Positions 37,426 to 47,130 of a DNA stretch of 64,000 nucleotides are shown piece by piece (positions within the stretch are counted from its first letter, which is position 1; every line of letters begins with the position of its first letter). Below the pieces are notes generated by a model. It was given only the letters and a program-made list of their open reading frames with translations. It was not told the origin of the DNA and did no database searches. This DNA comes from Aureispira sp. (GTDB lineage Bacteria > Bacteroidota > Bacteroidia > Chitinophagales > Saprospiraceae): NCBI GenBank assembly GCA_024222455.1, contig JAAEPD010000375.1, forward strand, positions 1 to 64,000, written 5' to 3'. A program made the translations under genes and the position numbers.

Positions 37426-39774
37426 ATGGCTAAATCTAATGCAAAAGCACTGAAAAAGCTTTCTAAAAAAAGTGAGCAATGGCTCGAACTTGCAAGTAAA
37501 AAAGGTCTTTTAAAAGACTCTCAATTTGCTGCTGCAGCTAAGAAAGTAACAACTACCCTAAAGTTGGCTCAAAAAGCTCTTGTAGAAAGTGGTGTTGCAA
37601 AAAAAGCAAGCGATGGAGATAAATCAGTAATTGAAGACCTATATAATAAGGTAGCCGGTTTATTTAAAGGTAATATCCTAGGAGGAAGCCCTGATGGTAA
37701 AAATATATTAGATCAAATAGAAGGTTTCTTAAACCAAGCTGATGAGTTTTTGATCAAAGCTGGTAAGTTTGCGATCTTCAAAGGTTTGAAAGCTAAAATA
37801 AAAGATGTTCAAGGTTGGGTTGCTAAAGGAAGAAGCCTACTTGAAGATGCTAGAAAAGTTCAGCAAATCATTGTTAAGAAAATGGGTCAAATCGAAATTC
37901 TTAAAAAAGAATTCGACAAGGCTGCTAAAGGTTCTAAAGAGCAATTAGATATAGCTAAAAAATTGATCGCTGATTCTAAAGCAATTTTTGATAATGCTGT
38001 TGCAAATAGTAAGAAGTCTGATGACGCTATTGGTAAAGTAAAAATTTACATCGGTGCTGCTAAAGATGTTTTGTCTAAAGTAATAGAAGGTGTAGATGTT
38101 GTAGTTGGTACTGATGGTAATATGCCAGAATGGTACAAAAACATCGAAAAACTTTGGAATGGTAGCATCAAAGACGTTCTAAATATTCCTTATACAGATT
38201 GGGATGACAAATTGATTGCTAAAGTTGATGACTTCAAAACAAAAACTTTAGAGCCATTCTTGAAAGAAGCTCAGAAATATGCTGAGAAATTCAAAGAATA
38301 CATCAAAATGGCGCAAGCTTGGTTGGGGGTTGTCTCTGGCATGTTGAGCGATGTTCAACGTATTGTGAATGGTTTCAAAAACAAAGATGCCAAGGATGTA
38401 GTAAAAGGCGCTTGGGATTTGATCGATAAATTCAAAACTCAAGATTGGTTACCTGGAACTGATTGGGATGAGAAGATGGTTAAGAAACTTCTAGAAATGA
38501 AGAAAGAAGCTGAGCTTAAAGCTGCTGGATTCTTAGCTGGTTTGATCACTAAAGAAGGAACAGAAGACTTTGATAAACTTAAAAATGGTTTATTAGGCGT
38601 TTACAAATCTGCTGGAGAATACTTAGATGTTTGGAAAGAAAAATTCCCAGATCAATCTAAACTATTTGTTGGTGAGGATAAAATCATGGTAATTGACAAA
38701 ACAGGTTCTGGTATCAGTGAAGATGATGCTACAAAACTATTTGGAGAAACTGTTCCTGACAGATTGAAATCTAGTCCTTTAGAAGGTCAGATTCAAGGTG
38801 TATTAGATGCTATCGAAAAAGATCTCTTAGCAACTAAGATCAATGTAGATCACAAGTTTACTAAGCACATGCAGGCTGGTTCTGAGTCTTCTCAAGCTTT
38901 TGTTGAAGCCAACAAATGGTTCTCTCAACTAAAGAAATTGCAAGAGAAGTTCTGGGCGATGATCACTAAAATCCGTGGACTAGTATTCGACATACTTACT
39001 CTTGGTGTAAAAGCATTAGCTGACCTTGTAGGTGGTGGCTTGGTAGAAAAAGCTACAAAAATAGTAGGTACAGTAACAGATTTAATTTCTAAAGGTGAAA
39101 ATATCCCAGTAGTTGGAGATTTGATCAAGCAAGTGAAAGAAAAAATCACTTATGCATTTAGTTTCCCTGTATACACAGATAAGGGTATGCAAATCACTGC
39201 AGAAATACAAAAAGTATTTACTGTAGCTATGAAAGCTAAATACAATGATGTATTGGAAGCATTAGCTAAAGTGGCTCAAGCTCTAATGAAAGTATCAGGT
39301 GCTACTAAGAAGACTGATGGTATGACTCAAGAGCAATATGATGAAAAACTCAAAAAAGCTCAAGCTGCTATTGGTACTGTAAAAGCAGACTGGGATAAAA
39401 TCAAGAAAGAGATTCAAAGCAAGTACACTAAGAAAAAAGCTCCTGTAGTATACCGTGAGCAAGCTTTGAGAACTGCTAAACGTGCTTATGTTGCTGCATG
39501 GTTTGCTACTTCGATGCAAACTAAAGGTAAAAAAGCTGTTAACCAAATGGACAACACCGTTGTGGCTCAATTAAAAACTCCACATGTACAATTTTTCAAG
39601 CGTGCAGGTGTTGATTGGCCAAACCAAGGTACTGGTGATCGTATTGTGATGACTGTAGCTTGTTGGGATCACAAAGGTTATGGCAAGAAAATGGAAAAAT
39701 TGATTGCTTTCGCTAAGAAAGATCTTAAGACTTACCAAAATGTAGGTACTTGGAAAGCATTCATTCAGGTATAA
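37426..39774 (+). CDS. Large alpha-helical protein sharing an N-terminal module with the calpain-like protease
   Basis: A 782-residue Lys-rich, almost entirely helical protein with no signal peptide. Residues about 8-55 resemble residues 7-60 of the protein at 84 (SEQWLEL, LLKDS, AAKK, QKALVES). A repeated element starts TDWD(D/E)K (around residues 260 and 345). A hydrophobic helical stretch (LGVKALADLVGGGLVEKATKIVGTVTDLI, near 520-550) could insert into a membrane. The C-terminus (about 700-782) is more globular, with VYREQALRTAKRAYVAAWFA and VMTVACWDHKGYGKKM. I do not recognise the family. The shape is compatible with a helical toxin, a structural or scaffold protein, or a secreted effector; none is shown. 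It ends at a strong terminator. Confidence 0.7.
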   Translation: MAKSNAKALKKLSKKSEQWLELASKKGLLKDSQFAAAAKKVTTTLKLAQKALVESGVAKKASDGDKSVIEDLYNKVAGLFKGNILGGSPDGKNILDQIEGFLNQADEFLIKAGKFAIFKGLKAKIKDVQGWVAKGRSLLEDARKVQQIIVKKMGQIEILKKEFDKAAKGSKEQLDIAKKLIADSKAIFDNAVANSKKSDDAIGKVKIYIGAAKDVLSKVIEGVDVVVGTDGNMPEWYKNIEKLWNGSIKDVLNIPYTDWDDKLIAKVDDFKTKTLEPFLKEAQKYAEKFKEYIKMAQAWLGVVSGMLSDVQRIVNGFKNKDAKDVVKGAWDLIDKFKTQDWLPGTDWDEKMVKKLLEMKKEAELKAAGFLAGLITKEGTEDFDKLKNGLLGVYKSAGEYLDVWKEKFPDQSKLFVGEDKIMVIDKTGSGISEDDATKLFGETVPDRLKSSPLEGQIQGVLDAIEKDLLATKINVDHKFTKHMQAGSESSQAFVEANKWFSQLKKLQEKFWAMITKIRGLVFDILTLGVKALADLVGGGLVEKATKIVGTVTDLISKGENIPVVGDLIKQVKEKITYAFSFPVYTDKGMQITAEIQKVFTVAMKAKYNDVLEALAKVAQALMKVSGATKKTDGMTQEQYDEKLKKAQAAIGTVKADWDKIKKEIQSKYTKKKAPVVYREQALRTAKRAYVAAWFATSMQTKGKKAVNQMDNTVVAQLKTPHVQFFKRAGVDWPNQGTGDRIVMTVACWDHKGYGKKMEKLIAFAKKDLKTYQNVGTWKAFIQV

Positions 39775-39801
39775 GATTAATTATTATTCCCCTAATAATG
39801 G

Positions 39802-39833
39802 AAGGCCGAGCATTTTTGCTTGGCCTTTTTTTT
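39802..39833 (+). terminator. Intrinsic terminator after the helical-protein gene
   Basis: An 11-bp stem (AAGGCCGAGCA with TGCTTGGCCTT, one G-T pair) followed by eight T, 28 bases after the stop. Confidence 0.85.
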
Positions 39834-39847
39834 GTTATTTTAGGCTT

Positions 39848-40642
39848 ATGAAAAAGACAGTTTACCCTTCCCTCCTTATTGCTATAAGTTTTTTAGCTTA
39901 TCAAAAAGCCAAATATTTTTGGGCTTATGTAATATTCGGCGCAGAAACATGGAATGCTATGGATTCTATCTATTCAAGCTCCATTATATTACTAACAGGT
40001 ATTAGCATTGCGTTAATCTGTAATAAGCTCTTATACGGAAATACATCAGTTGCCAACTTAGGCTTGAAAGGCAATGTGTTGAAAGGTCTTGTCACAGGTT
40101 TTGTACTTTGTCTTCCTATGATTTTGGGCTATGCCTATTTCTTTGAGTGGAATAGTGAATTAACACTACAATTGGTTTATCGAGACTTAGTTTTAGCAGG
40201 ATTCGGAGAGGAGTTCATATTTCGTGGTTTTTTATTTGGCTTTTTGTTTTATCATGCTAAATGGGGTTTTTTCCCTGCCAATCTCCTTCCTGCACTATTC
40301 TTTGGATTAGGACACTTATATCAAGCTAATAATTCATCAGAAGCCTTTTTTATATTTCTATTGATGGCACTTGCTAGTGCTGGATTTGCTTGGTTTTATT
40401 TTGCATGGAATAGCCTTTGGCCTGTAATTTTCTTACATGGTTTTATGGATTTGACTTGGACTATGTTTAGCATAGATACGAATGTTATTGGAAATAATCC
40501 TATAAATATTTTTCGCATTATTACACTTCTATTAGCTGTTGTTTGGTCAATAAAAGTAGCTACAGATGAAGGTCGAGAGAATTTATTAAAAAAAATGTGG
40601 ATCAATCGAAGTTATGCAAAAAGCGAAAAATCAGAGGATTGA
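39848..40642 (+). CDS. CPBP family intramembrane metalloprotease
   Basis: A 264-residue polytopic membrane protein with about seven hydrophobic segments. The ABI/CAAX-protease motifs are present in order: GEEFIFRG (Glu121, Glu122, Arg126), FFGLGH (His156) and HGFMD (His197, Asp201). The family cleaves within the membrane and is associated with prenyl-protein processing, bacteriocin immunity or unknown roles in bacteria. It begins 14 bases beyond the preceding terminator T-tract, and its stop codon is the first three bases of the right arm of its own terminator. Confidence 0.85.
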   Translation: MKKTVYPSLLIAISFLAYQKAKYFWAYVIFGAETWNAMDSIYSSSIILLTGISIALICNKLLYGNTSVANLGLKGNVLKGLVTGFVLCLPMILGYAYFFEWNSELTLQLVYRDLVLAGFGEEFIFRGFLFGFLFYHAKWGFFPANLLPALFFGLGHLYQANNSSEAFFIFLLMALASAGFAWFYFAWNSLWPVIFLHGFMDLTWTMFSIDTNVIGNNPINIFRIITLLLAVVWSIKVATDEGRENLLKKMWINRSYAKSEKSED

Positions 40643-40654
40643 TTTTTCGCTTTT
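40619..40654 (+). terminator. Terminator overlapping the CPBP stop codon
   Basis: A 15-bp stem (AAAAGCGAAAAATCA with TGATTTTTCGCTTTT) and a six-base loop. The gene's TGA at 40640-40642 is the start of the right arm. Confidence 0.8.
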
Positions 40655-40679
40655 ATCAAAAATAATATTTTAGATTTTA

Positions 40680-42605
40680 TTACATTCTATCTGGCATGTG
40701 TATACCAATCAAAGCTGCCGCATTTAGTAAGGTTACAGCAACTGCTTTACTCATATCTAATCTGAAAGAAGCACCAGCTAAATCATTCTCATCTAGGATA
40801 GTTACATCGTTCCAAAATTTATGATAAGCCTTTGCTAGATTATATATATAATTAGCAATATCAGCAGGATTATAGTTTTTGGCAGCAGTTTGTATTACAT
40901 TTGGATAATCATGCACATAGATCAAGATATCCCGTTCTACATCATGCAACTGATAGTTCTCGTAAGAAACTAGTTTGAAGTCCTTAGTCTCAAACTTCCG
41001 TTGTACAGCTTGTGTCCGCACATAAGCATTTTGGACATAAGGTCCTGTTTGCCCTTGCAGCTCAATAGATTGTTGAGGATTAAAAATCATTGACTTCTTG
41101 GACTCAACCTTCAAGATATAAAACTTAAGTGCTCCTAAAGCTACTTTATCCCAAATCTCATGCTTGGCTTCATCACTCAAACCATCTAGCATAGCTCTAT
41201 CCTCTGACTCTTTTTTCACATTTTCATAAATGCTTTGCATCAGATCATCAGCATCTACCACTGTCCCCTCTCTCGATTTCATCCGCCCAGTAGTTAGGTT
41301 GACCATTCCATAAGAAAGGTGATGACAGTTTTTAGCATAAGGGTGACCTAGTCTAGCCAAGATTTCAAACAATACCTTGAAGTGATAATCTTGCTCATTT
41401 CCTACTACATAAACCATTTTGTCCATCTTATAGTCTTGGAACCGCAAGTTGGCTGTACCTATATCTTGCGTGATGTACATAGAAGTACCATCTTTCCGCA
41501 AGACTACTTTTTCGTCTAGTTTGGCATCTTTTAAGTCTATCCAAGTAGAACCATCATCTTTTTTGAAAAAGATGCTTTCCTCCTTAGCCAACTCCGTTTC
41601 TACCATATTCTTACCCTCTAGGTAAGTTTCTGATTCATAATATAACTTATCAAAATCAACACCTAACCGCTTATAAGTTGCTTCAAATCCCTTGTATACC
41701 CAACCATTCATAGTCAGCCATAGGTCTCTAACCTCTTTTTTGCCAGCTTCCCAGTCTTGCAACATAGTTTTAGCCTCTTGGCCAATGCTGCTATATTCGT
41801 TGAAATATTTGTTTTTATATACGTCTTTGAAGAAGTATGCTTTTAATGCTTCTGCATCACTTGGTTTATCTTTCTTAGTCAACTGCTTCACAACTCTAGC
41901 AACTACCTTTTCATTAGCTAACCACTCTCCTAGCTTTAAACTAGCTTCCTCACTCTCTTGCCAAACCTTATACTCTGCCTGAAAAGCTTTTTCAAACTGT
42001 ACATAGTATTTGCCTACCAAATGGTCACCTTTCATTCCTGAAGATTCAGGAGTTTCGCCATTACCAAACTTTTGCCAAGCCAACATACTTTTGCAAATAT
42101 GGACTCCTCTATCATTGATGATTTGCACCTTTTTGACAGCATAACCAGCCGCTTTTAAGATTTCGGCACTAGCATAACCCAAAAGGTTGTTCCGAATATG
42201 CCCCAAGTGTAGAGGCTTATTGGTGTTTGGCGACGAGTATTCTACCACTACGGTTTCTCCATTGGCAGGATGCTGTCCATAGTTAGAATTTTGGAGCACT
42301 TCGCTCAAAAAACTTAACCAATAACCATCACCAATACTCAGGTTACAAAAGCCTTTGACTGCATTGTAGTTGCTAATCATAGCCGTTTCGTCAGCTAAGT
42401 ATTTGCCCAATTCTTCAGCGATCTGTTGAGGTGCTTTACCCAATAATTTTGCAAAAGGAAAAGTGATTACACTGTAATCTCCATCTTGCTCCTTAGGTAT
42501 ATTTTTGATCTGGACTTGCTTCTGAGATATTTCTTTATCATATAATGCTTGTATTGCTTGACAAACACTATCCTTTATAGCTTCTTCTATATTCATAATC
42601 AACAC
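40680..42605 (-). CDS. argS: Arginyl-tRNA synthetase
   Basis: A 641-residue class I aminoacyl-tRNA synthetase. The HIGH-type motif is SSPNTNKPLHLGHIRNNLLG and the KMSKS-type motif is GRMKSREGTVVDADDL. The C-terminus ends ALIGIHMPDRM, the usual ArgS ending. The N-terminal ArgS domain includes YSVITFPFAKLLGKAP. Longer than many ArgS, as often in Bacteroidota. It charges tRNA-Arg in the cytoplasm. A Met at residue 4 is an alternative start. Confidence 0.95.
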   Translation of the reverse strand: MLIMNIEEAIKDSVCQAIQALYDKEISQKQVQIKNIPKEQDGDYSVITFPFAKLLGKAPQQIAEELGKYLADETAMISNYNAVKGFCNLSIGDGYWLSFLSEVLQNSNYGQHPANGETVVVEYSSPNTNKPLHLGHIRNNLLGYASAEILKAAGYAVKKVQIINDRGVHICKSMLAWQKFGNGETPESSGMKGDHLVGKYYVQFEKAFQAEYKVWQESEEASLKLGEWLANEKVVARVVKQLTKKDKPSDAEALKAYFFKDVYKNKYFNEYSSIGQEAKTMLQDWEAGKKEVRDLWLTMNGWVYKGFEATYKRLGVDFDKLYYESETYLEGKNMVETELAKEESIFFKKDDGSTWIDLKDAKLDEKVVLRKDGTSMYITQDIGTANLRFQDYKMDKMVYVVGNEQDYHFKVLFEILARLGHPYAKNCHHLSYGMVNLTTGRMKSREGTVVDADDLMQSIYENVKKESEDRAMLDGLSDEAKHEIWDKVALGALKFYILKVESKKSMIFNPQQSIELQGQTGPYVQNAYVRTQAVQRKFETKDFKLVSYENYQLHDVERDILIYVHDYPNVIQTAAKNYNPADIANYIYNLAKAYHKFWNDVTILDENDLAGASFRLDMSKAVAVTLLNAAALIGIHMPDRM

Positions 42606-42917
42606 TAATTTTTAAATGTCTACATCAGACAATAAGGTCATTTGGACTTCGAAGCCCAAAATTAAAAAAAACAATTATAATGGAGAATTAATAAGAAAGG
42701 AAGTCTTATCGTCGTCGAAAGATAAAATTAGAGGTAGGCCTAAATAATAGATTTAGGTGCAACAATTGTTGGTTGATATGACTATTGGATAAATTCATAG
42801 TATAGTCCTAACCGCAAGTTTTAACAAATAATTCCCTCAGGTACTAAGATAGATAAAAAAAGCCCTATCCAAATGGATAAGGCTTCTATATATTGATTAA
42901 TAACTTTTATTAAAATT
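42606..42917. other. Intergenic region upstream of argS
   Basis: No gene is visible. It holds a small hairpin (CCTAAAT at 42739-42745 with ATTTAGG at 42751-42757) and the terminator at 42855-42885. The argS promoter should lie between 42606 and about 42730 but I could not define it. Confidence 0.5.
42855..42885 (-). terminator. Intrinsic terminator after the anti-sigma gene
   Basis: On the minus strand AAGCCTTATCC pairs with GGATAGGGCTT around a four-base loop, then a run of T, 33 bases beyond the gene's stop. Confidence 0.8.
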
Positions 42918-44279
42918 TTAATCTTCAATGTACTCTAAGACACGTAGAGCTCGTACGCTAGAGACTCTATTTCTATTGTCTAAGTAACGTTGTTGATCTG
43001 GTGTCAACATATTATTATTGTTATTAATAATAATTTTGTAGTCATCAATACCACGCTCTATAATCACTTGATCAGGAAGCTGAGAATAATCATTTTGCTT
43101 GAAAATCAAACGCTCTGGCTCTGGATCTGTCAACATGTATTCGGCCATAGTCTTAGAATCATCTACATACATCAGCAAGAACACTTGTCTAAACTCTGGA
43201 CGGTATTCAATTATTATTTTCTCTTGGAAAATACTTGCACCATCTTTTAGTTTGAAGCCTTTCCCTATTATAGTATTAGCATCTTTCAACTTCCACTCTT
43301 CTCTAGACTCACCTTCGCCTTCTTTATTGTCAACCCATTTGCCTAACAACCATCCAAAGTTATACAATCTAGGATGAGCCATAGCCATTGGATGTGAAGA
43401 TTTTTTGCCCTTCTTTCTATTTTTCAAGCTACCTCTTCTACTTGCCAACTTATCCTTAGTATCAGCACTATTTTTTATCTCTTTTTGCTTAGTATTTAGG
43501 TTAGAAGCTTGTTGTTGCTCTATAATAGCATCTACTACTTGGTTACTATTATCACTATTACTAATCTGAGTATTTATATTAGCATAGTTTTGTGGTGTTT
43601 TATATGCACCTGTTTTATTGGTAGCAGTTGGATCTCCAGCACCACCACCTGTATAACCAGCTGTAGTACTATTTCCTGTTGTCACCGTAAAAGTGCCTGG
43701 TTCTGTAACGTCAGTTGTCACCACGTTATCATAGTCATCTTCTACAGCCATAGTAATCACATCAACAGGTTCAGTAACCTCTTCTACAATTTCTATATCT
43801 TCCAGTGCTACCTTTTCATCTTCTTTTACATCAGCCAATGTTCTCACCTCAGCCAAGATACGTTCTTCTTGAAGCTTATCTTCTTTCTCAAAGATTCTCT
43901 CCTTAGTGTTTTCTTCACTATCTGCTAGATCTTCTTCTGATAATTCGGACACATGTCGTTCGTTAGGAACATCATTCATAGCTATAGCTGGACTTGTCGT
44001 ATTTCCTGAATCTAAGTTGCTCTGATCAGCAAACTGATACAATGCTGCTACTGAAAATACTGCTAAAACTATAGATGCTGCTGCCAAAAATCGAGACATA
44101 GAGATAATAGAGCCTCCTGCTCGTCCATTGCTAGTTCCTTTGGTAGTACTAGAAGTTTCTACAGGTAGTTCCTCATCTAGACGAGCCTCTAAACGATCCC
44201 AAAGGTCGTTGGAAGGACGCTCATCGAGCTTGTCTTGGTTATCTATAAAGAGCTTAGAAATGTAATCGTCTCTGCTCAT
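42918..44279 (-). CDS. Probable anti-sigma factor with C-terminal DUF6265-like domain
   Basis: A 453-residue protein. The N-terminus (FIDNQDKLDERPSNDLWDRL) resembles the start of Bacteroidota anti-sigma factors. One membrane segment follows at about residues 62-83. The middle (90-295) is acidic then Thr/Asn-rich and low complexity. Residues about 300-430 (YNFGWLLGKWVD, SREEWKLKDANTIIGKGFKL) look like the DUF6265 lipocalin-like domain, placed outside the cytoplasm. I infer a membrane anti-sigma factor with an extracytoplasmic sensor, because the ECF sigma gene lies 215 bases upstream on the same strand. Confidence 0.65.
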   Translation of the reverse strand: MSRDDYISKLFIDNQDKLDERPSNDLWDRLEARLDEELPVETSSTTKGTSNGRAGGSIISMSRFLAAASIVLAVFSVAALYQFADQSNLDSGNTTSPAIAMNDVPNERHVSELSEEDLADSEENTKERIFEKEDKLQEERILAEVRTLADVKEDEKVALEDIEIVEEVTEPVDVITMAVEDDYDNVVTTDVTEPGTFTVTTGNSTTAGYTGGGAGDPTATNKTGAYKTPQNYANINTQISNSDNSNQVVDAIIEQQQASNLNTKQKEIKNSADTKDKLASRRGSLKNRKKGKKSSHPMAMAHPRLYNFGWLLGKWVDNKEGEGESREEWKLKDANTIIGKGFKLKDGASIFQEKIIIEYRPEFRQVFLLMYVDDSKTMAEYMLTDPEPERLIFKQNDYSQLPDQVIIERGIDDYKIIINNNNNMLTPDQQRYLDNRNRVSSVRALRVLEYIED

Positions 44280-44494
44280 GATTTTATTAGAATTAGAATT
44301 TTATTTTTTTGTAATCGGATTCCTTATTGTTTCTCAATTTGTTGTTGGTTTAGGATTTATAACAAACTGAAGCTCTATTTTATTAGAATGCTTAAGCCCT
44401 TGCAAGGTTTAATTCAAAATTTTCTTTAACATTCTATTATTTACTTTTCTCTAAATATACTGCTCTCAAAGTAGTATATCCTACATTGTATTTT

Positions 44495-45226
44495 TTAGCC
44501 CTCATGTGGTCTAATTCGCTGCGCTTTTTCGACTAAAGCTCTTAGTCGTTTCTTTGCCAATATTAACTGGGATTTAGAAGTGTTGATACTAATTCCTAGT
44601 TGTTCGGCAATTTCTCGGTGTTTAAACCCTTCAATTACATACAAATTGAATACGGTTCTATAGCCAACAGGCAGCTGTTCGAGCAAGTTTAGAATATCTT
44701 GCGCTGCTAATTGATCTTCTACTGTGACATGCACAGCCTTTACAGGCAGTTCTGTGATGTCTGCATGTTCGTGAAAACGATATTTCTTGCGCAAAAACAT
44801 AAGTGACTCATTCACTACTATACGACGAATCCACCCCTCAAAACTTCCTTTTCCTGTATACATATCCATTTTCTTAAATATCTTACAGAAAGCCTCTATA
44901 ATAACCTCTTCAGCATTCTCAACCGTTTTTACATAGCGTTTGCTTACCCCAAACATTTTGGGAGAAAAACGATCGTATAATAATTTCTGCGCACGCCTAT
45001 CATTTTGTCTACACTTTTCTATGAGTTCTTGTTCAGTCAAGTGTTCTTTAATTTTAGTTAGGCAATGTTGAGTAGTATTAGTAGATTGCGGAATTTCCGC
45101 ATCTGCTACATACCGTTCATTGATAGCTCCATTTGTCATCAATACTGGTATTAGAATAAAGATAAATAGCTTCTTGCACTTGTTCATAAGAAATGATGCA
45201 CTAATTTTTTTTTTTGGTGCAACCAC
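44495..45226 (-). CDS. ECF-type RNA polymerase sigma factor
   Basis: A 243-residue frame; region 2 (LIEKCRQNDRRAQKLLYDRF, then VENAEEVIIEAFCKIFKKM and FEGWIRRIVVNES) and region 4 (LPVGYRTVFNLYVIEGFKHREIAEQLGIS, KSQL) of an ECF sigma factor are clear. The frame opens with 60 extra residues including a hydrophobic stretch (KLFIFILIPVLMT), unusual for a sigma factor. A TTG at 45040 would start MTEQELIEKCRQ, a standard ECF start, so the true gene may be 44495-45040. It directs transcription in response to an envelope signal, presumably restrained by the protein encoded at 42918. Confidence 0.85.
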   Translation of the reverse strand: MVAPKKKISASFLMNKCKKLFIFILIPVLMTNGAINERYVADAEIPQSTNTTQHCLTKIKEHLTEQELIEKCRQNDRRAQKLLYDRFSPKMFGVSKRYVKTVENAEEVIIEAFCKIFKKMDMYTGKGSFEGWIRRIVVNESLMFLRKKYRFHEHADITELPVKAVHVTVEDQLAAQDILNLLEQLPVGYRTVFNLYVIEGFKHREIAEQLGISINTSKSQLILAKKRLRALVEKAQRIRPHEG

Positions 45227-45300
45227 TGCATATTTATTTCACAAAATATAATTACTTTACCTTCACTTAATTACGAAAAAGATCAGGAAACACCGTATCT

Positions 45301-47118
45301 ATGCGACCAAAGGACATATCTTCGTGGGGAATTGTTATTATTAGTGCTATTTTATTTATTTGTGGATTTTGGTTCACTAATGTATTTTTGGGCACCACTA
45401 ATATCATCACTTGGGATGTTTATGGCTATTATGTCTACCTTCCTGCCCTCTTCAATTTCCAAGAATTAGGAAGTTTTGACTTTGTTCAAGAGGTTCATTT
45501 CCCCAAATACAATGTTTCAGCAGGCTCCTTATATCAACTCAGTCAATTCGAAAATGGTAAAGCTGTTCCTATTTATACTTTGGGGCTATCTATACTTTTT
45601 TTGCCATTTTATCTGTTGGCTTATGTTTGGGCAGCCTTGAGCAGTTATCCCAACGATGGGTTGTCGCATCCCTTTCAGGTAGGAATAGTTACAGCAGTAG
45701 TGTGTTATAGTATACTAGGTCTTGTTTATCTTCGACGCATCTTGCTACCTCATTTCAGCCAAGCAGTTATCCTACTCACTCTAGTTGGGGTTACCTTAGG
45801 CACTAATTATTACAACTACAGCACCTATGAAGGTGGTATGCCACATGTCTATTTATTCTCGCTATATGCTATACTTATCTATTATACTATAGAATGGCAC
45901 AAAACCCAAAAAGTTAGCCATACCATATATATAGGTAGTATGATTGCCATCCTCTGTTTGGCTCGACCTTCTGAAATTGTCTGTCTATTCATACCTATAC
46001 TTTATGGTGTTTATTCTAAAGACAGCTTAAAAGAAAAGGTCCAGTTAGTTGCTAAACATTGGAAACAGGTACTGATCCTGATTGTTACAGGCCTTATTTG
46101 GATAAGCCCTCAAGTACTACTCTGGAAATTGAATAGTGGCCATTGGATTTACAATAGTTATTCTGCTGATGGGCACGATTTTCATTTTAGTCACCCACAC
46201 ATCTTAGAGGGACTCTTTAGTTACCGAAAAGGCTGGTTGATTTATACACCTATTATGTATTTTGCAATATTGGGAATTCCCCTACTCTACAAGACTTACA
46301 AAAAACTTTTTTGGGGTATGTTGCTCTATTTTATAGCCAATATTTACTTTGTATTAAGTTGGCATATGTGGTGGTATGCAGGTTGTTTTGGGATGCGAGC
46401 ATTTATCCAGTCTTATGCTGTTTGGGCATTACCTTTTGCTTGTGCGATGCACTATATCTATACAGAACGGAAGTTTCTTCGCTGGGTAGCTTTGCCTATT
46501 TACGGATTTTTAGTGCTACTCAATATCTTTCAGACATGGCAATTTCACCATCGTATATTAGCATTGGATGGGATTACTTCTACTTTTTATTGGAATGCTT
46601 GGGGACGTACTCAAAAGGATATTAGTCTCAACAAATATCTAGAAATTGATGAACAGCTCAATGGTAAGGAGGATTATCCCAAAAACTCTTTATCAACTAT
46701 TGATTTTAATGCCGCTTCAGAAGGTATGGGCAATTACAAAAAAAAGCCTGCTCAAGAAATTACTAAACCTAATTTCAGTAAAACTATACTGTACAATATC
46801 ACAGAAGAAAACATTCTACAGTTAAAAAATAATTGGGTAGAGGTAAAAACAATGATACTCAATGATGGAGATCTTTTTGGTTTCCAAACCGCTAAGCTTA
46901 TTTTATCTTTTGAGCACAGCCCTGATGAGGTTTATAAGTGGATAGGTGTTGGTTTTCAGAAATGTATTGCTATTGATGAATGGACTAGTTTTGACTATGA
47001 GACTAAAGTCCCTGACGAGCTAAAAGTTGGAGATTTAGTCAAAGTTTATATCTGGAATGAATCTCCTGATAAAATCTACCTAAACAAACTCGAACTTAAC
47101 CTCATTCAAACTCGATAA
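45301..47118 (+). CDS. Polytopic membrane protein, glycosyltransferase-like
   Basis: A 605-residue protein with about ten membrane segments in residues 10-430 and a soluble C-terminal domain (about 440-605). The first loop holds ITWDVYGYYVYLPAL, an acidic residue in the place where GT-C type glycosyltransferases carry their catalytic Asp. Similar proteins in Bacteroidota are annotated as glycosyltransferase family 39 or hypothetical membrane proteins. Lipid-linked sugar transfer is possible but not shown. It is divergent from the sigma gene (74 bases) and lies just upstream of the WG/LRR cluster, 12 bases before the first start. Confidence 0.6.
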   Translation: MRPKDISSWGIVIISAILFICGFWFTNVFLGTTNIITWDVYGYYVYLPALFNFQELGSFDFVQEVHFPKYNVSAGSLYQLSQFENGKAVPIYTLGLSILFLPFYLLAYVWAALSSYPNDGLSHPFQVGIVTAVVCYSILGLVYLRRILLPHFSQAVILLTLVGVTLGTNYYNYSTYEGGMPHVYLFSLYAILIYYTIEWHKTQKVSHTIYIGSMIAILCLARPSEIVCLFIPILYGVYSKDSLKEKVQLVAKHWKQVLILIVTGLIWISPQVLLWKLNSGHWIYNSYSADGHDFHFSHPHILEGLFSYRKGWLIYTPIMYFAILGIPLLYKTYKKLFWGMLLYFIANIYFVLSWHMWWYAGCFGMRAFIQSYAVWALPFACAMHYIYTERKFLRWVALPIYGFLVLLNIFQTWQFHHRILALDGITSTFYWNAWGRTQKDISLNKYLEIDEQLNGKEDYPKNSLSTIDFNAASEGMGNYKKKPAQEITKPNFSKTILYNITEENILQLKNNWVEVKTMILNDGDLFGFQTAKLILSFEHSPDEVYKWIGVGFQKCIAIDEWTSFDYETKVPDELKVGDLVKVYIWNESPDKIYLNKLELNLIQTR

Positions 47119-47130
47119 TTTTTCTATCCT

